DNA from: CAVSQX01 sp963730225
Lineage (GTDB): Bacteria > Planctomycetota > Phycisphaerae > Tepidisphaerales > Tepidisphaeraceae
Assembly: GCA_963730225.1 (NCBI GenBank)
Contig: CAVSQX010000004.1
Span: 124,001-188,000 of the forward strand
DNA: 64,000 nucleotides
Reading direction: 5' to 3'
In this document: positions 1 to 9,467 of the stretch, piece by piece
How the letters are laid out: the number at the start of each line of letters is the position of its first letter
Numbering within the stretch: position 1 is the stretch's first letter
The notes under the pieces: generated by a model
The model's input: only the letters and a program-made list of their open reading frames with translations
What the model was told of the DNA's origin: nothing
Database searches by the model: none
Program-made: the position numbers and the translations under genes

Positions 1-407
1 TCCAGCCGTCTAAATCTCGCCTTCCAACCAACGGCCGAGTTGGAAGACCAGCCCGCGTTTTGCGGCCGATCTGCTGCGGGCATCAGACCGTGCCGAGGTT
101 GCCTTTTTTTAGGCAGCCATTTGAACCGGGGCGGCGGTGAAGCCGACTCGGCCTGCAACATCGCTGTTGGCAGTTATGGTTTGCTCACTTTTTTTACCAG
201 GCCAAGCGAGCGTCCTGGACATGCCACCGCCACCGTAGTCATCCGGTCGAAACCAGTCGCCCCCGGTGGATTAAATGGAAAAGAGCGCCCGCATTATAGT
301 GGTCTTGATCGGATGATTCCACTGAGGGAATTCGGGCTATTCGCAGGGACGTCATGGGTACGTTGCGGATCGCCATTTTATTGGATAAATGTGAGCGGAG
401 GTCGGGT
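1..407. other. Left-edge stretch with no supported gene
   Basis: An open frame crosses this stretch on the plus strand, but it has low-complexity, cysteine- and arginine-rich composition, no recognisable domain and no ribosome binding site, so I do not call it. A small hairpin (GGTTGCCT at 97-104 against AGGCAGCC at 111-118, T-rich loop) is visible. Otherwise I see nothing in it. Confidence 0.5.
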
Positions 408-421
408 TATAATCGCCACTG
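408..421 (+). promoter_or_regulatory. -10 box of a probable leaderless promoter for the FkbM gene
   Basis: A perfect TATAAT at 408-413 ends eight bases before the ATG at 422. A transcription start about seven bases after the -10 box would fall at or next to the start codon, so the mRNA would lack a leader. No Shine-Dalgarno is present. The -35 is poor (TTGGAT at 381-386 lies too far away, 21 bases). Confidence 0.45.
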
Positions 422-1165
422 ATGCAATTACAGCAAGATCGCAGGCCAACCATGAACCTTGGGGGCTCGGTAAAAAACCTGTTTTCGCGGCTGGGGTACA
501 CGCTCAAGCGATTTGAGTTCCCCACGGACAATCCCATCGACGTGCTGGCGACGGTGGTGGAATCGCGGCTTCGGCCGGGTTTTTTTGTGCTGCAAATCGG
601 AGCCAACGACGGCAAAAGCGACGATCCGGCGTGGGCGACGATTCGCAAACATCGGCTGCAGGCGCTGCTGGTTGAGCCGATGCCGGCGATGTTTGAGAAG
701 CTGGTTGCGAATTATTCGGATCAGCCGCAGGTGAAGTGCGAGAATTGCGCGATCGGGCGCGAAGACGGGCAGATCACGCTTTATCACGTTCGGCCCCATC
801 CCGAGTTGCCGGCGTATGTCACGCGCGTGGCCAGCTTCCGCCGGGAGGTGATTCTCAAGCAGCGCGGCAGGGTGCCGAACATCGGGAAATTCATCGAATC
901 GATGTCTCTGCCCTCGCTGTCGCTGGGAACGCTGCTGAAGAAGCATGACATCCACCGGGTGGATTGGCTTCAGCTCGACGCCGAAGGGTTCGATTTTGAA
1001 GTTCTCAAAATGCTGTGGGCGACGCCGCTGCGACCTGAAATCATCAGCTTTGAATGCGAGCATCTGGAACGGGCCGACAAAATTGCGTGTGCGGCGATGC
1101 TGCGCGAGGCGGGATACAAATACATCGGTCTGGGGCGAGACGCGATCGCGATCCGGCCGGTCTGA
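422..1165 (+). CDS. FkbM-family SAM-dependent methyltransferase
   Basis: This 247-residue protein matches the FkbM methyltransferase fold. FVLQIGANDGKSDDP near residue 55 is the SAM-binding glycine loop, LLVEPMPAMFEKL follows, and LDAEGFDFEVLKML near residue 190 is the family's diagnostic acidic motif. The family O-methylates small molecules and sugars; the substrate here cannot be read from the sequence, but nearby glycosyltransferases make a glycan a reasonable guess. The ATG at 422 fits the TATAAT box just upstream; a second ATG at 452 would give a protein ten residues shorter. The gene is single and converges on the surface-protein gene at 1223. Confidence 0.8.
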   Translation: MQLQQDRRPTMNLGGSVKNLFSRLGYTLKRFEFPTDNPIDVLATVVESRLRPGFFVLQIGANDGKSDDPAWATIRKHRLQALLVEPMPAMFEKLVANYSDQPQVKCENCAIGREDGQITLYHVRPHPELPAYVTRVASFRREVILKQRGRVPNIGKFIESMSLPSLSLGTLLKKHDIHRVDWLQLDAEGFDFEVLKMLWATPLRPEIISFECEHLERADKIACAAMLREAGYKYIGLGRDAIAIRPV

Positions 1166-1202
1166 AAAAAAACGGCCGCCGGTGAACGACACCGGCGGCC
1201 GT
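1165..1202 (-). terminator. Rho-independent terminator of the 1223-3551 surface-protein gene
   Basis: A 13-bp perfect stem (1172-1184 with 1190-1202, five-base loop) is followed on the minus strand by a run of eight T, read from the A run at 1165-1172. It lies just beyond the minus-strand stop at 1223. It may also slow plus-strand transcription leaving the FkbM gene. Confidence 0.85.
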
Positions 1203-1222
1203 AGTTGGACCAATACAAATCG

Positions 1223-3551
1223 TTACGCCGTTCTGGGCAGACTGGCGCCGGCGGTGAAGCTGCCGGCCGAGGCCTGATACGTGTCGCCGAGGCTGACGTT
1301 CTCGAACACGTCGCCGTGAACCTGGCTGTTGGCATCCCATTGGGCCGGATCCTGATAACCGTTGCCCGGGATGGACACATAGTTGATGCCACCGTTGGCG
1401 TACGGAAGGATGGTGATGGGCATGGGCCAGATGTTGTCGGAGATGGAGGTGAAATCCTCCAGACTGTTGTCGTTGACGTAGATCGCGGCCGTTCCGTCGG
1501 CGCCGGGTTGCACGTTGGGGGCGACCCAAAGATTGTTGTCGAGGGTGATTCCATCGACGACGCCCTCGACGGCCAGGAACTGTCCCTGGGTGCCGTTGTT
1601 GATGGCGGTGTTGTGCAGAATCGTGATGTCGCTGGATTCCACGCCGAGGCTGCTGGTGCCGTCGATGGTGATAGCCGGGCCGGAATTGGTCTGCACGACG
1701 TTGTTTTCGATCATGATATGATCCGAGCCGCTCTGGGCGTAGATGAAGGTGTCGGTGAGTTGATTGTCGGTAATCACGCACCAGGAAGTGCTGTCGGTGA
1801 CGGGCTCACCCCACTCGCCCAGCGGGCCGACGCGAATGTCGCCGCCGGTGCAGTTGTTCTGGGCGACGTAGCCGTAGGAGCCGGCGTGCATCTCGATGCA
1901 CCCCTTGCCGTCGTGATTGGCGAAGGTGTTTCCCTCGATGGTGACGTCGGTCCAGTAAACCATGCGGACGATGTGCTCGTTGTTGCTGTTGACGACGTTG
2001 TTGCCGACGATGGTCTGCTCGGAGCCTTGGCCCCAAACGAAATATCCGCGAAGGCCGGTCATCAGCGGGGCGTTGTTGTCCTGAATCAGGACGCCGGTGG
2101 GCACGCCGTTTTCGTTGATGGCATCGTCGACGTTGAGGAACGTGCAGTCGCGCACGGTCACATTCTGTCCACCGACGTACACACCGGAGAGGCCGATCTT
2201 GAGCGGCTTGGTTCCGGCTGCGCCGGTAAAGGCGAAGGGCGTGTCGAAGGTGAGATTCTGGATGGTGACGCCGTCGCTGCTGCTGAGAATGTCGATCGTG
2301 CTGTTGCCGTTGCCAGCCTGACGATTGAGGATGGGATCAGCGCCAGTTCCGTAACTTCCGATCAGCACATTGTTGTTTTGAATGTGGATCGTCCCGGCGA
2401 CATCGTAGGTGTAGCCGGCCTTGAGGAGAATTTCCGTGTTGTCGCCGAGCATTGAAACAGCCTGGTCCAGTGTCTGCACGGGGGCGTCGGCGGCGCCGGT
2501 GTTGGAGTTGGACCCGTTGGCTGGATCAACGTAAATGATATTCCGAGTGGAGGCGGCAATGGTCACCTGCTGCGTTGCGGTGGCGACGCCGCCGTCCTGG
2601 TTGGTGACGGTGAGCGTGATGGTGTAGGCGCCGGGCTGATCGTAAACGTGGGCGGCGGTGAAGCCGGCGATCTGATCGTGCTGGCCGGAGGGATCGCCGA
2701 AATCCCACTGGAACGTGGCGTTCAACACGGTGCCCGCGCCCAGTTGCGAAGTCAGTCCGTCGGCGTTGACGACGATGCCGGTTTGTCGAGGTCCGGCGAG
2801 CAAATTGATGACGGGGCTGGGGACCGGCGCATCGGGATTCGATGGATTAGTCGTTTCGCCGCCGCTTCCCGTTCCAGCGCCGGTTCCGGTTCCGCCTGCC
2901 GGTTCCGGTTGTGGTTCCGCCGCTGCCGCCGGCGCCAGTTCCGCTGGTGGGATTTGTGGGCTGAGTGGAATAGGTGATGGTGTCGTGCTCGGATTCAGTG
3001 ACGGTGTCGCCTTTGCGAACGCCCAGAATGCTGCCGTAGGCCAGTCCACCGCTGATGCTGTCGACGCCGCTGCCGGCGGTGATCGTGTCGTGATCGCCTT
3101 TGCCGGCAATGAGGGTGTCGTTGCCGCTGCCGCCGTTGATGATATTGTCGCCGCGGACGACGTGGATGCTATCGTCGCCGGAGCCGGCGGTGATGGTGTC
3201 GTTGCCGCCGCCGGCGCGAACGGTGACGTTTCCGTCGCCGGTTTGGATCTTGCCGGGAAGGTCGATGTTTGGATTGATGTAGATGTAGTCATCACCGCCG
3301 CCGCCGTTGATGACCAATTCCTTGACCTTGGTTGGGTCGAAGGTTTTCCACGTCTGCCCGGCGTGGCCGGTGATGCCGCCGTTGGGGGCGTAGTCGACGG
3401 TCATGTTGGTCGGCTGTCCGTCGTCGCCCTGAATGGTGAGCACGCCGTTGGACAGCGAAACAGACCCCAGGGGAGTGACGCTCATCATGCGCCGGTCTTC
3501 CAGCGTCTCGAAGATGGCATTGTCCAATATGTTTCGCGTCGTGTTCTTCAT
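1223..3551 (-). CDS. Secreted RTX-repeat / PKD / right-handed beta-helix protein, one frame break
   Basis: The ATG at 3551 opens a protein with the planctomycete motif ETLEDRRMMSV near residue 15. About eight glycine-aspartate RTX-like repeats follow (GGGNDTITAGSGDDSI, GGSGNDTLIAG). A Gly-Thr-rich linker leads to a PKD domain (WDFGDPSG, YTITLTVTNQDGG) and a right-handed beta-helix with repeated VTIEGNTF/VTVRDCTF-type rungs. The reading frame changes inside the Gly-Thr linker near 2897: removing one base there joins GTTTGTG to GGTGTGAGTG and restores a single protein of about 775 residues. The intact paralogue at 5312-7864 has the same order in one frame, supporting the join. RTX repeats usually bind calcium after export and beta-helices often bind or cleave polysaccharide. 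The C-terminus is shorter than in the paralogue. Confidence 0.8.
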
Positions 3552-3721
3552 GCAGGTCGAATCGGAGCTTTATTCGGCTGTCTTGGTGAAACATCTGGGG
3601 TATCAGTGCTGAAATGAACGTTTATGCAGACGCGCAGTCGGAAAATACGGCACCCTCAGCACGGCTTCACGTCCGAGAATTTTGCCGCCGCCAGCGCTGA
3701 TGAATTGGCGAACTGGGCGCG

Positions 3722-5263
3722 ATGTTTTCCCGATTGCCGCCGCCCGCCCCCGGGCCGATGATTGAAGCGATGACTGAAACGATCACTCGTCGCACATCCC
3801 AGGGCACGGCGCAATTCCACTTGGCGCTGGCGGTTGCCCTGCTGATCGCTCTGGTTTCACGATTGTCTTTCCTGGGCGAGCCGTTCAAAAACGACTCGGG
3901 CATCTACATCTATCTGGGCAAAGTGCTGTGGCAGGGTGGCCGGCTCTATCACGATTTCTGGGAGACCAAGCTTCCGACCGTGCCGCTGATCATGGCGCCG
4001 ATTTATGCGCTGTTCCAAAACCATTGGATGCCGTACGTTCTTCTCCAGGCGGCGATGGGAGTTGGGGGCGCGTGGATTCTGGCGGCGGCACTTCGCCGAT
4101 TCGTCGGGCCATGGACGTTTGAACCCGCCCTTCTGTTCGGGTTGATCGGGCTGAATCTTTCGCGGCTGACAATCACCGGATTTCAGCTTGAAACCGTTCA
4201 GATGTTCTTTGAGATTCTTTCGGCCGCGATGGTTTTGCGCTCGCTCAAACGAGCCGGAAATTTCGATGCGCTGCTGGCGGGCTTGTTGGCCGGCGTGGCG
4301 GCGATGCCCAAACCGACGGGCCTGGCCGTCGCTGGAGCAGCCGCGGTTGCGTATTGCTGGGATGCCCGGCGACTCGGCATACGCCCCACCGTGATGCGCC
4401 TGGCTGCGCTGGCGGGCGGAGCGGGCATCGTCGTCGTTGCCGCGACGGTTTGGGTGATCGCCAGCCCGATGAAAAGTGAGATGCCCTTTCTGCTGCGGCA
4501 GATTCAGCTTTACGCCAGCGGAACTCCGTGGCGTTCGCTGCTTCAATTCAAAACCTGGATTTTCTTTGTGATTCCATTTGTGCCGCTGGTGGTGCGCGGA
4601 TTATTGACGCGGCGAGAGCCGGCGGCGTTGGGCTCGGTCGTCGTCTTTGCGATTCTGTGGGAAGCGCTGGAGATCGCGGCGGTGGTCGTGCAGCGGCGAG
4701 TGTATGGATATCACTTTCTGGTGCTGATGCCGCCGGCCGTCGTGCTTTTTGCGATGTGGCCGCGAAGCGGTGGCGTCTGGCCGAGCTTCGCCGCGGTGAC
4801 GCCGTTGGCGTTGCTTTCGCTCTATTTCAGCGTGCCGGGATATCTGGCGTTGCGCAACGCCGATCCGATGCCCGTCAGTCGATTTGTTCGGGCTCATTGC
4901 GACGCGACGGACACGGTTTGGGGCGATCCGTCGCCGCGGCTGTTGCTGGAAACGGGTCTGGCGCCGGGCGCGCGATTTCCGTGGACGTTCTTTTTCGTGA
5001 ACCACGACGCCGCGCCGCGGGAGTTCGCCGACATTCTGCTGGACGATCTGCAAGCGCGGCGGCCGAAGTACATCGTGCTGCCGATTCAGTGGCAGAGCGA
5101 AACGCAGCAGCGGGCGGCGGATACGCCCGGATTGGAATGGCGGCCGGTGCGCCGCCAGGCGTATCTCAAGGCGCGCGCGGAAGTTTTCCAATACATTCAG
5201 AGCCACTACAAACTGGAAACGCAGTTGGACGGCATGCTCGCGTACCGACGCCTGGCCCATTGA
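3722..5263 (+). CDS. GT39/ArnT-like integral membrane glycosyltransferase
   Basis: This 513-residue protein is polytopic, with about ten hydrophobic segments in the first 360 residues and a soluble tail. The first loop carries FKNDSGIYIYLGKVLWQG, the acidic catalytic-loop signature of the PMT/ArnT/GT39 superfamily, followed by HDFWETKLPTV. Such enzymes move sugars from polyprenyl-phosphate donors to lipids or proteins at the outer face of the inner membrane. Position between two large exported RTX/beta-helix proteins suggests, without proving, that it glycosylates surface material. No clear Shine-Dalgarno selects the start; the ATG at 3758 (MIEAMTETIT) is equally possible. Confidence 0.75.
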   Translation: MFSRLPPPAPGPMIEAMTETITRRTSQGTAQFHLALAVALLIALVSRLSFLGEPFKNDSGIYIYLGKVLWQGGRLYHDFWETKLPTVPLIMAPIYALFQNHWMPYVLLQAAMGVGGAWILAAALRRFVGPWTFEPALLFGLIGLNLSRLTITGFQLETVQMFFEILSAAMVLRSLKRAGNFDALLAGLLAGVAAMPKPTGLAVAGAAAVAYCWDARRLGIRPTVMRLAALAGGAGIVVVAATVWVIASPMKSEMPFLLRQIQLYASGTPWRSLLQFKTWIFFVIPFVPLVVRGLLTRREPAALGSVVVFAILWEALEIAAVVVQRRVYGYHFLVLMPPAVVLFAMWPRSGGVWPSFAAVTPLALLSLYFSVPGYLALRNADPMPVSRFVRAHCDATDTVWGDPSPRLLLETGLAPGARFPWTFFFVNHDAAPREFADILLDDLQARRPKYIVLPIQWQSETQQRAADTPGLEWRPVRRQAYLKARAEVFQYIQSHYKLETQLDGMLAYRRLAH

Positions 5264-5285
5264 CCGTTTCACGGTTTCATCGCAA

Positions 5286-5305
5286 CGTTTAGCGGCCGCT
5301 AAACG
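5286..5305. terminator. Perfect 20-bp palindrome between convergent genes
   Basis: A perfectly symmetrical 20-base sequence centred on GCGGCCGC lies between the GT39 stop (5263) and the minus-strand stop at 5312. Its position suits a bidirectional hairpin terminator, but there is no long T run on either side, so terminator activity is only likely. Confidence 0.45.
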
Positions 5306-5311
5306 GAATAC

Positions 5312-7864
5312 TCACACCTGAACGGCGCCGGCGGTCCAATGGCCCGAGGTGGGCCGGGTGGCGCCGGTGAAATCAAGGAAAACTCCGGCGACGGGACTGT
5401 CGGCACTGGCCGCCACGCTGCTGGACGAGGGGGCGTAGGTGGAGGAATTGATCGTGACATTGCTGAACAAATCGGTTCCCACCACCGACTCGGCATTCCA
5501 CACTGCCGGCGTCAGATAGCCGGCGGTCACGTAATCGGTGCCGACGAAATTGATTCCTCCATCGGCATACGCCAGCGGCACCGCGGCGGGCCAGATATTG
5601 CCGGTGATCTGCGTGAAGCTGCTCAAGTTCGCCTCGTTCACGAAGACCGGGGCCGTGTTGTTGCTGCCGGGCTGAAGCGAGGGAGCCACCATGAGGTTGT
5701 TGTCGAGAATGATTCCGTCGGTGTGGCTCTGAACCTTCAGGAAGTTCCCGGTCGTGCCGGTGTCGATGCCGGTGTTGTTGACGATTTCAATGTCCTGGTC
5801 GATTCGTCCGGCCGAGTCGGTCGAATTGATGTTGATCATCATCGCGCTGTTCCGCAGGATGACGTTGTTGCGGATCGAAACGCTGTGCGATCCCGGATCG
5901 ACGGCGATGCAGTTGTTGTTGACGACATTGGCTTCAATGACATCGTCGGTGTTATTCGAGGTGGCGGGCTCGTTCCACAATCCCAGCGGGCCGACGCGAA
6001 TGTCGCTGTTGGTGACGGTGTTGTCGGCAATCCAGGCGTAGTCGCCCTGGTGAATTTCGATGCCGCCCTTGCCGTCGTTGTTGGTGAAGTTGTTGCCGTA
6101 GGCGAGAACTTCGCTGGCGTCGCTGGTGCGGAGAATGTGCTCGTGAAGGCTGTTGACATCGGTGTTGCCCAGCGCGACCAGATCGCTTCCCTGGCCCCAG
6201 AGGAAATACCCGTAGGTTCCGTTGGTTAGCGGCGACGTGCACCCCTGAATCGTGAGCCCGAGCGGCTCGCCGTTGGCGTTCACGTCGTACATCACATCGT
6301 CGAACGTGCAATTGAGCACGGCGATGTCGGTGGAACGCGCCACAATGGCCATCGGCAGATTGGCCGAGCCGGGCGTGGTGCCGTTGAGAGTTTGGAAGGT
6401 GAGGTTCTCGAACGTGATGCCGTCGCTGAGGCCCGCGGAGTTGCTCACCATCACGTCGCCGTTGCTGCTGCTGTTCCAATTCAGCACCGGATTGGCGCCC
6501 GATCCGTACGCGCCGACCAGAACATTGGTGTAGGGCGTCAGGAAGGTCGCGGTCATGTTGAACGTCTCACCGCGGTCGAAAAGAATCTCGGTGTTGTTTC
6601 CCATCAGCTTGTCCGCTTCGGCCGTCGTCTGCACCGCCAGCGAGGCGCTGGCGCCGCTGTTGGTGTCCTTGCCGTTGACGGAATCGACGTAAATCACCTT
6701 GCGCGTGTCGGCGGTGATCGTGAGCTGGGTGGAAATCGATGAAGTCAGGCCCAGATTGTTGGTCACCGTCAGGGTGATGGTGTAGGTGCCGGCGGTGTTG
6801 TAAATGTGGCTGGCGTTGAAGCCGGGCAGTTGATTGTACTTGGAACTGGAATCGCCGAAGTTCCACTGAATGTTGCTGGTGATGGGCGAACCGCTGCCGA
6901 ATTTGGAATTGATCGCCTGGGTATCGACGGCGACGCCAACCATCGGCTCGGCGTAGAGCAATTGCATCACCGCCTGCGGCGAAGTGCTGGTCGCCGGCTG
7001 GGCGGCGCTGAAGGTGATCCAGGTTGTCGTCTGCGGGGTGGGATAGGAAGGCGGCGGAGGAGTCACCGACTGCCCCGAACCGTTGACCAGCGTGTAGGTG
7101 CCGGCCGTGGGAACGATCGAATATTTTCCCGTGCTGTTGACAATGAGTTCATTGCTGCCGCTGTCGGGTTCCAGCGTGTCGGTGCCGGTGCCGGCCACCA
7201 GGGTGTCGTTGCCCAATCCGCCGGCGAGGGTGTCGTGGCCGCTGCCGGCGACAAGCGAATCGTTGCCCGAGTCGCCTTCGAGCGAATCGTTTCCGTTGCC
7301 GCAGATGATGGTGTCGTTGCCGTTGGAGCCGACCAGGGAATCGTTGCCATTGCCGGCGTCGATATAATCATTGCCGTTGCCGCCGAGCACCGTGTCATTG
7401 CCGTTGCCGGCGGTGACGGAATCGCCGTCGCCCAGGGCGTCGATCCAGTCGTTGCCGTCGCCGGCGATGATGGTGTTGTGCCCGCCGCCGCCGCGGATGG
7501 TATCGTTGCCGGCGCCGCTGTTGATCGTGACCGGCACGGTCAGCGCGGTATCGACGTAGACGTAATCCCCGCCGCTGCCGCCGGTGATGTCGATTCCCTT
7601 GACGCTGCTGAGCGCTTCGCTGCCCAGGTGCCCGTTGTCGGCGCTGCCGTTGACCGCCGTGCCGTTGCTGCTGAGATAGGCCGTCAATTGACAACCCGTC
7701 GTGGGGTCGCCGGTGATGGAAAGAATTCCGGTGCTGCTGTTGAACGTTACCGACCCGCTGACGGACAGGAGCCTTCGCCCCTCCAGCAATTCCGTTTTGC
7801 ATCCGAGCGATCGCGTTTGTCGTGCTGGTCGTTTGCCAAAATAATTAGTGCGCTTCATCTTCAT
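5312..7864 (-). CDS. Secreted RTX-repeat / PKD / right-handed beta-helix protein (intact paralogue)
   Basis: This 850-residue protein begins with a basic stretch and ELLEGRRLLSVSG near residue 28, the planctomycete LExR-like N-terminal motif. Residues about 90-260 hold roughly a dozen RTX-type repeats (GNGNDTVLGGNGNDYI, GNGNDSLEGDSGNDSL). A proline linker leads to a PKD domain (IQWNFGDSSSKYNQ, TITLTVTNNLG) near 330-410, then a right-handed beta-helix with asparagine-rich rungs (VIYVDSVNGKDTNSG at its start) to about residue 800. The end reads ATRPTSGHWTAGAVQV. It is the full-length relative of 1223-3551. The family suggests calcium-dependent folding outside the cell and carbohydrate contact; no lyase catalytic residues can be assigned by eye. 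Confidence 0.82.
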   Translation of the reverse strand: MKMKRTNYFGKRPARQTRSLGCKTELLEGRRLLSVSGSVTFNSSTGILSITGDPTTGCQLTAYLSSNGTAVNGSADNGHLGSEALSSVKGIDITGGSGGDYVYVDTALTVPVTINSGAGNDTIRGGGGHNTIIAGDGNDWIDALGDGDSVTAGNGNDTVLGGNGNDYIDAGNGNDSLVGSNGNDTIICGNGNDSLEGDSGNDSLVAGSGHDTLAGGLGNDTLVAGTGTDTLEPDSGSNELIVNSTGKYSIVPTAGTYTLVNGSGQSVTPPPPSYPTPQTTTWITFSAAQPATSTSPQAVMQLLYAEPMVGVAVDTQAINSKFGSGSPITSNIQWNFGDSSSKYNQLPGFNASHIYNTAGTYTITLTVTNNLGLTSSISTQLTITADTRKVIYVDSVNGKDTNSGASASLAVQTTAEADKLMGNNTEILFDRGETFNMTATFLTPYTNVLVGAYGSGANPVLNWNSSSNGDVMVSNSAGLSDGITFENLTFQTLNGTTPGSANLPMAIVARSTDIAVLNCTFDDVMYDVNANGEPLGLTIQGCTSPLTNGTYGYFLWGQGSDLVALGNTDVNSLHEHILRTSDASEVLAYGNNFTNNDGKGGIEIHQGDYAWIADNTVTNSDIRVGPLGLWNEPATSNNTDDVIEANVVNNNCIAVDPGSHSVSIRNNVILRNSAMMININSTDSAGRIDQDIEIVNNTGIDTGTTGNFLKVQSHTDGIILDNNLMVAPSLQPGSNNTAPVFVNEANLSSFTQITGNIWPAAVPLAYADGGINFVGTDYVTAGYLTPAVWNAESVVGTDLFSNVTINSSTYAPSSSSVAASADSPVAGVFLDFTGATRPTSGHWTAGAVQV

Positions 7865-8082
7865 CCCATTTTCAAAAAAAATTTACTGTACGGCTTTGCT
7901 CCAGGGCCCGGCGCAAATCGGGAAGAGCTGATCTGACTCAGACAGGTTCCACCCAATCGATGGGAGACGACCCTACGAACAGACGCAGGTCAATCAAGTG
8001 TGCAGAGTTCGAAAAATAAAAAAAACTTCCGTCGGTGCGGTTCGTGAGCTTTGCAAAATGTCCGCGGATAGGATGTTCGCCC
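7865..8082. other. Divergent upstream region between surface-protein gene and osmC-like gene
   Basis: About 220 bases with small inverted repeats on the minus strand (CCCA/TGGG around a TCGAT core near 7955, and TCTGA/TCAGA near 7935). No convincing -35/-10 pair and no riboswitch consensus that I can name. Confidence 0.3.
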
Positions 8083-8094
8083 AGGAGTTTGATC

Positions 8095-8505
8095 ATGGTG
8101 CAAATCGACATCGACTACCGGGGAAATCTTCGCTGCGGCGCGGTGCACGGGCCTTCGAAGACGACGCTGCTGACCGATGCGCCGGTGGACAATCACGGCA
8201 AAGGCGAATCGTTCAGCCCGACCGATCTGGTCGCCACCGCGCTGGGAACTTGCATGGCCACGACCATGGCGATCTTGGCTGAGCGGCTGAACGTCGATCT
8301 GGCGGGAACGACCTTCATCGTTCAAAAGGAAATGGCCTCGCAGCCGGTTCGGCGAATCAGCCGGCTGACGGTGCAGATCAACGCGCCGGCCCGGGTTGCC
8401 GAAGAGCATCGGCGGCGGCTCGAAGCGGCGGCGCTGGGTTGTCCCGTGCGCAAGAGCATTCATGGCGATGTGGAAGTCCCCCTGACCATCCAGTGGGATC
8501 GCTGA
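8095..8505 (+). CDS. OsmC/Ohr-family peroxiredoxin-like protein
   Basis: A 136-residue OsmC-family protein. The two redox cysteines are present in ALGTCMATTMAIL (about residue 59) and LGCPVRKSIHGDV (about residue 119), the Cys pair used to reduce organic hydroperoxides. The family is cytosolic and relieves oxidative stress. The start is decided by AGGAG at 8083-8087, seven bases before the ATG at 8095; an upstream in-frame ATG at 8035 has no such site. The stop lies two bases before the 3' end of the tRNA gene on the other strand. Confidence 0.85.
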   Translation: MVQIDIDYRGNLRCGAVHGPSKTTLLTDAPVDNHGKGESFSPTDLVATALGTCMATTMAILAERLNVDLAGTTFIVQKEMASQPVRRISRLTVQINAPARVAEEHRRRLEAAALGCPVRKSIHGDVEVPLTIQWDR

Positions 8506-8507
8506 AG

Positions 8508-8580
8508 TGGGCGATGAGGGATTTGAACCCCCGACTCCTTCGGTGTAAACGAAGTACTCTAGCCGCTGAGTTAATCGCCC
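8508..8580 (-). tRNA. tRNA-Val (anticodon UAC)
   Basis: The minus strand folds into a full cloverleaf of 73 nt. The acceptor stem is GGGCGAT/ATCGCCC with discriminator A, the D arm contains CTCAGCGGCTAGAG, the anticodon stem is CTTCG/CGAAG around loop TTTACAC (anticodon TAC), and the T arm carries GGTTCAAATCC. CCA is not encoded. A TAGAAT box at 8590-8595 on the minus strand could be its -10 element. Confidence 0.95.
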
Positions 8581-8614
8581 CGCTGCATTATTCTATCGGC
8601 GAACGGTGCGCGGG

Positions 8615-8628
8615 TATATGCTTGGGCC
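8615..8628 (+). promoter_or_regulatory. -10-like box close to the FAH-hydrolase start
   Basis: TATATG at 8615-8620 ends eight bases before the ATG at 8629 and there is no Shine-Dalgarno. No good -35 is visible. The geometry matches the leaderless promoters elsewhere in the window. Confidence 0.3.
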
Positions 8629-9429
8629 ATGCGAATCATCCGATTCATCAGTGGCCAGAAGATCCTGTTCGGACGGCCGATTGATGCCAAGTCCGCGCAC
8701 CGAATCGAGGGCGTTCCGCCGGGCCCGTTTGGGGTTACCGGCGAAGTCGTGCCGATCACGCAACTGCTGGCTCCGCTGATTCCGACGGACATATTGTGCA
8801 TCGGGCTGAATTACCGGCAGCACGCCAGCGAAAGCGGCTCGGCGCTGCCGACCAATCCACTGCTTTTCATCAAGGCGGGCAACACGCTGAACCATCCGGG
8901 CGCGGCGGTTGTGATTCCTCGCCGCAGCGACCAGATTGATTACGAAGGAGAATTGGCGGTAGTCATCGGCGCCGATGCCAAGGATGTTCCGCGCGATCGG
9001 GCGCTGGAATATGTCTTCGGCTACACGATCGCCAACGATGTCACCGCGCGCGACTGGCAGCGAGACAAATCATTGGGCGGTGGACAATTCGCGCGCGGAA
9101 AAAGCTTCGACGGATTCTGTCCGCTGGGTCCGGCGATGGTGACGGCGGATGAGATTCCCAATCCCAATGTGCTGCGTCTTGGCACCTTTCTCAACGGTCG
9201 GACGATGCAGGATTCCACGACGGCCGACATGATCTTCGATGTGCCGGCGCTGATCGAATCGCTGAGCAGCACGATGACGATTCGCGCCGGGGCGATCATC
9301 CTGACCGGCACGCCGTCGGGGGTGGGATTTGTGCGCACGCCGCCGGTTTGGCTCAAGGATGGGGACGTAATTGCGGTGGAGATCGAAAAGCTGGGGCGGC
9401 TGGAGAACCCGGTGGTGGGGCCGACGTAA
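8629..9429 (+). CDS. Fumarylacetoacetate hydrolase (FAH) family protein
   Basis: A 266-residue FAH-superfamily enzyme. CIGLNYRQHASESG near residue 62 opens the fold, IDYEGELAVVIG near 105 gives the metal-binding Glu pair, YTIANDVTARDWQ near 135 supplies the Asp ligand, and LTGTPSGVGF near 227 is the conserved C-terminal loop. Members cleave or decarboxylate acylpyruvates and related dicarbonyl compounds using Mg2+ or Mn2+. The substrate cannot be told; in many bacteria it is acylpyruvase or a homoprotocatechuate-type hydrolase. The Fur-like gene follows after 38 bases. Confidence 0.85.
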   Translation: MRIIRFISGQKILFGRPIDAKSAHRIEGVPPGPFGVTGEVVPITQLLAPLIPTDILCIGLNYRQHASESGSALPTNPLLFIKAGNTLNHPGAAVVIPRRSDQIDYEGELAVVIGADAKDVPRDRALEYVFGYTIANDVTARDWQRDKSLGGGQFARGKSFDGFCPLGPAMVTADEIPNPNVLRLGTFLNGRTMQDSTTADMIFDVPALIESLSSTMTIRAGAIILTGTPSGVGFVRTPPVWLKDGDVIAVEIEKLGRLENPVVGPT

Positions 9430-9458
9430 TTGCCCGCACCTTCGGGGCGCGCTACACT
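9430..9458 (+). promoter_or_regulatory. Leaderless-type promoter of the Fur-like gene
   Basis: TTGCCC at 9430-9435 and TACACT at 9453-9458 are separated by 17 bases. The -10 box ends nine bases before the ATG at 9468, leaving no room for a leader or Shine-Dalgarno. Confidence 0.45.
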
Positions 9459-9467
9459 CGCATCGAC

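Noticed and set aside
40..516. Plus-strand frame at the left edge overlapping the FkbM gene
   Set aside because: Low-complexity product without domain; it overlaps a gene with clear family motifs.
7865..8094. Riboswitch in the leader of the 5312-7864 gene
   Set aside because: Small hairpins are present, but I cannot match them to any known aptamer consensus.
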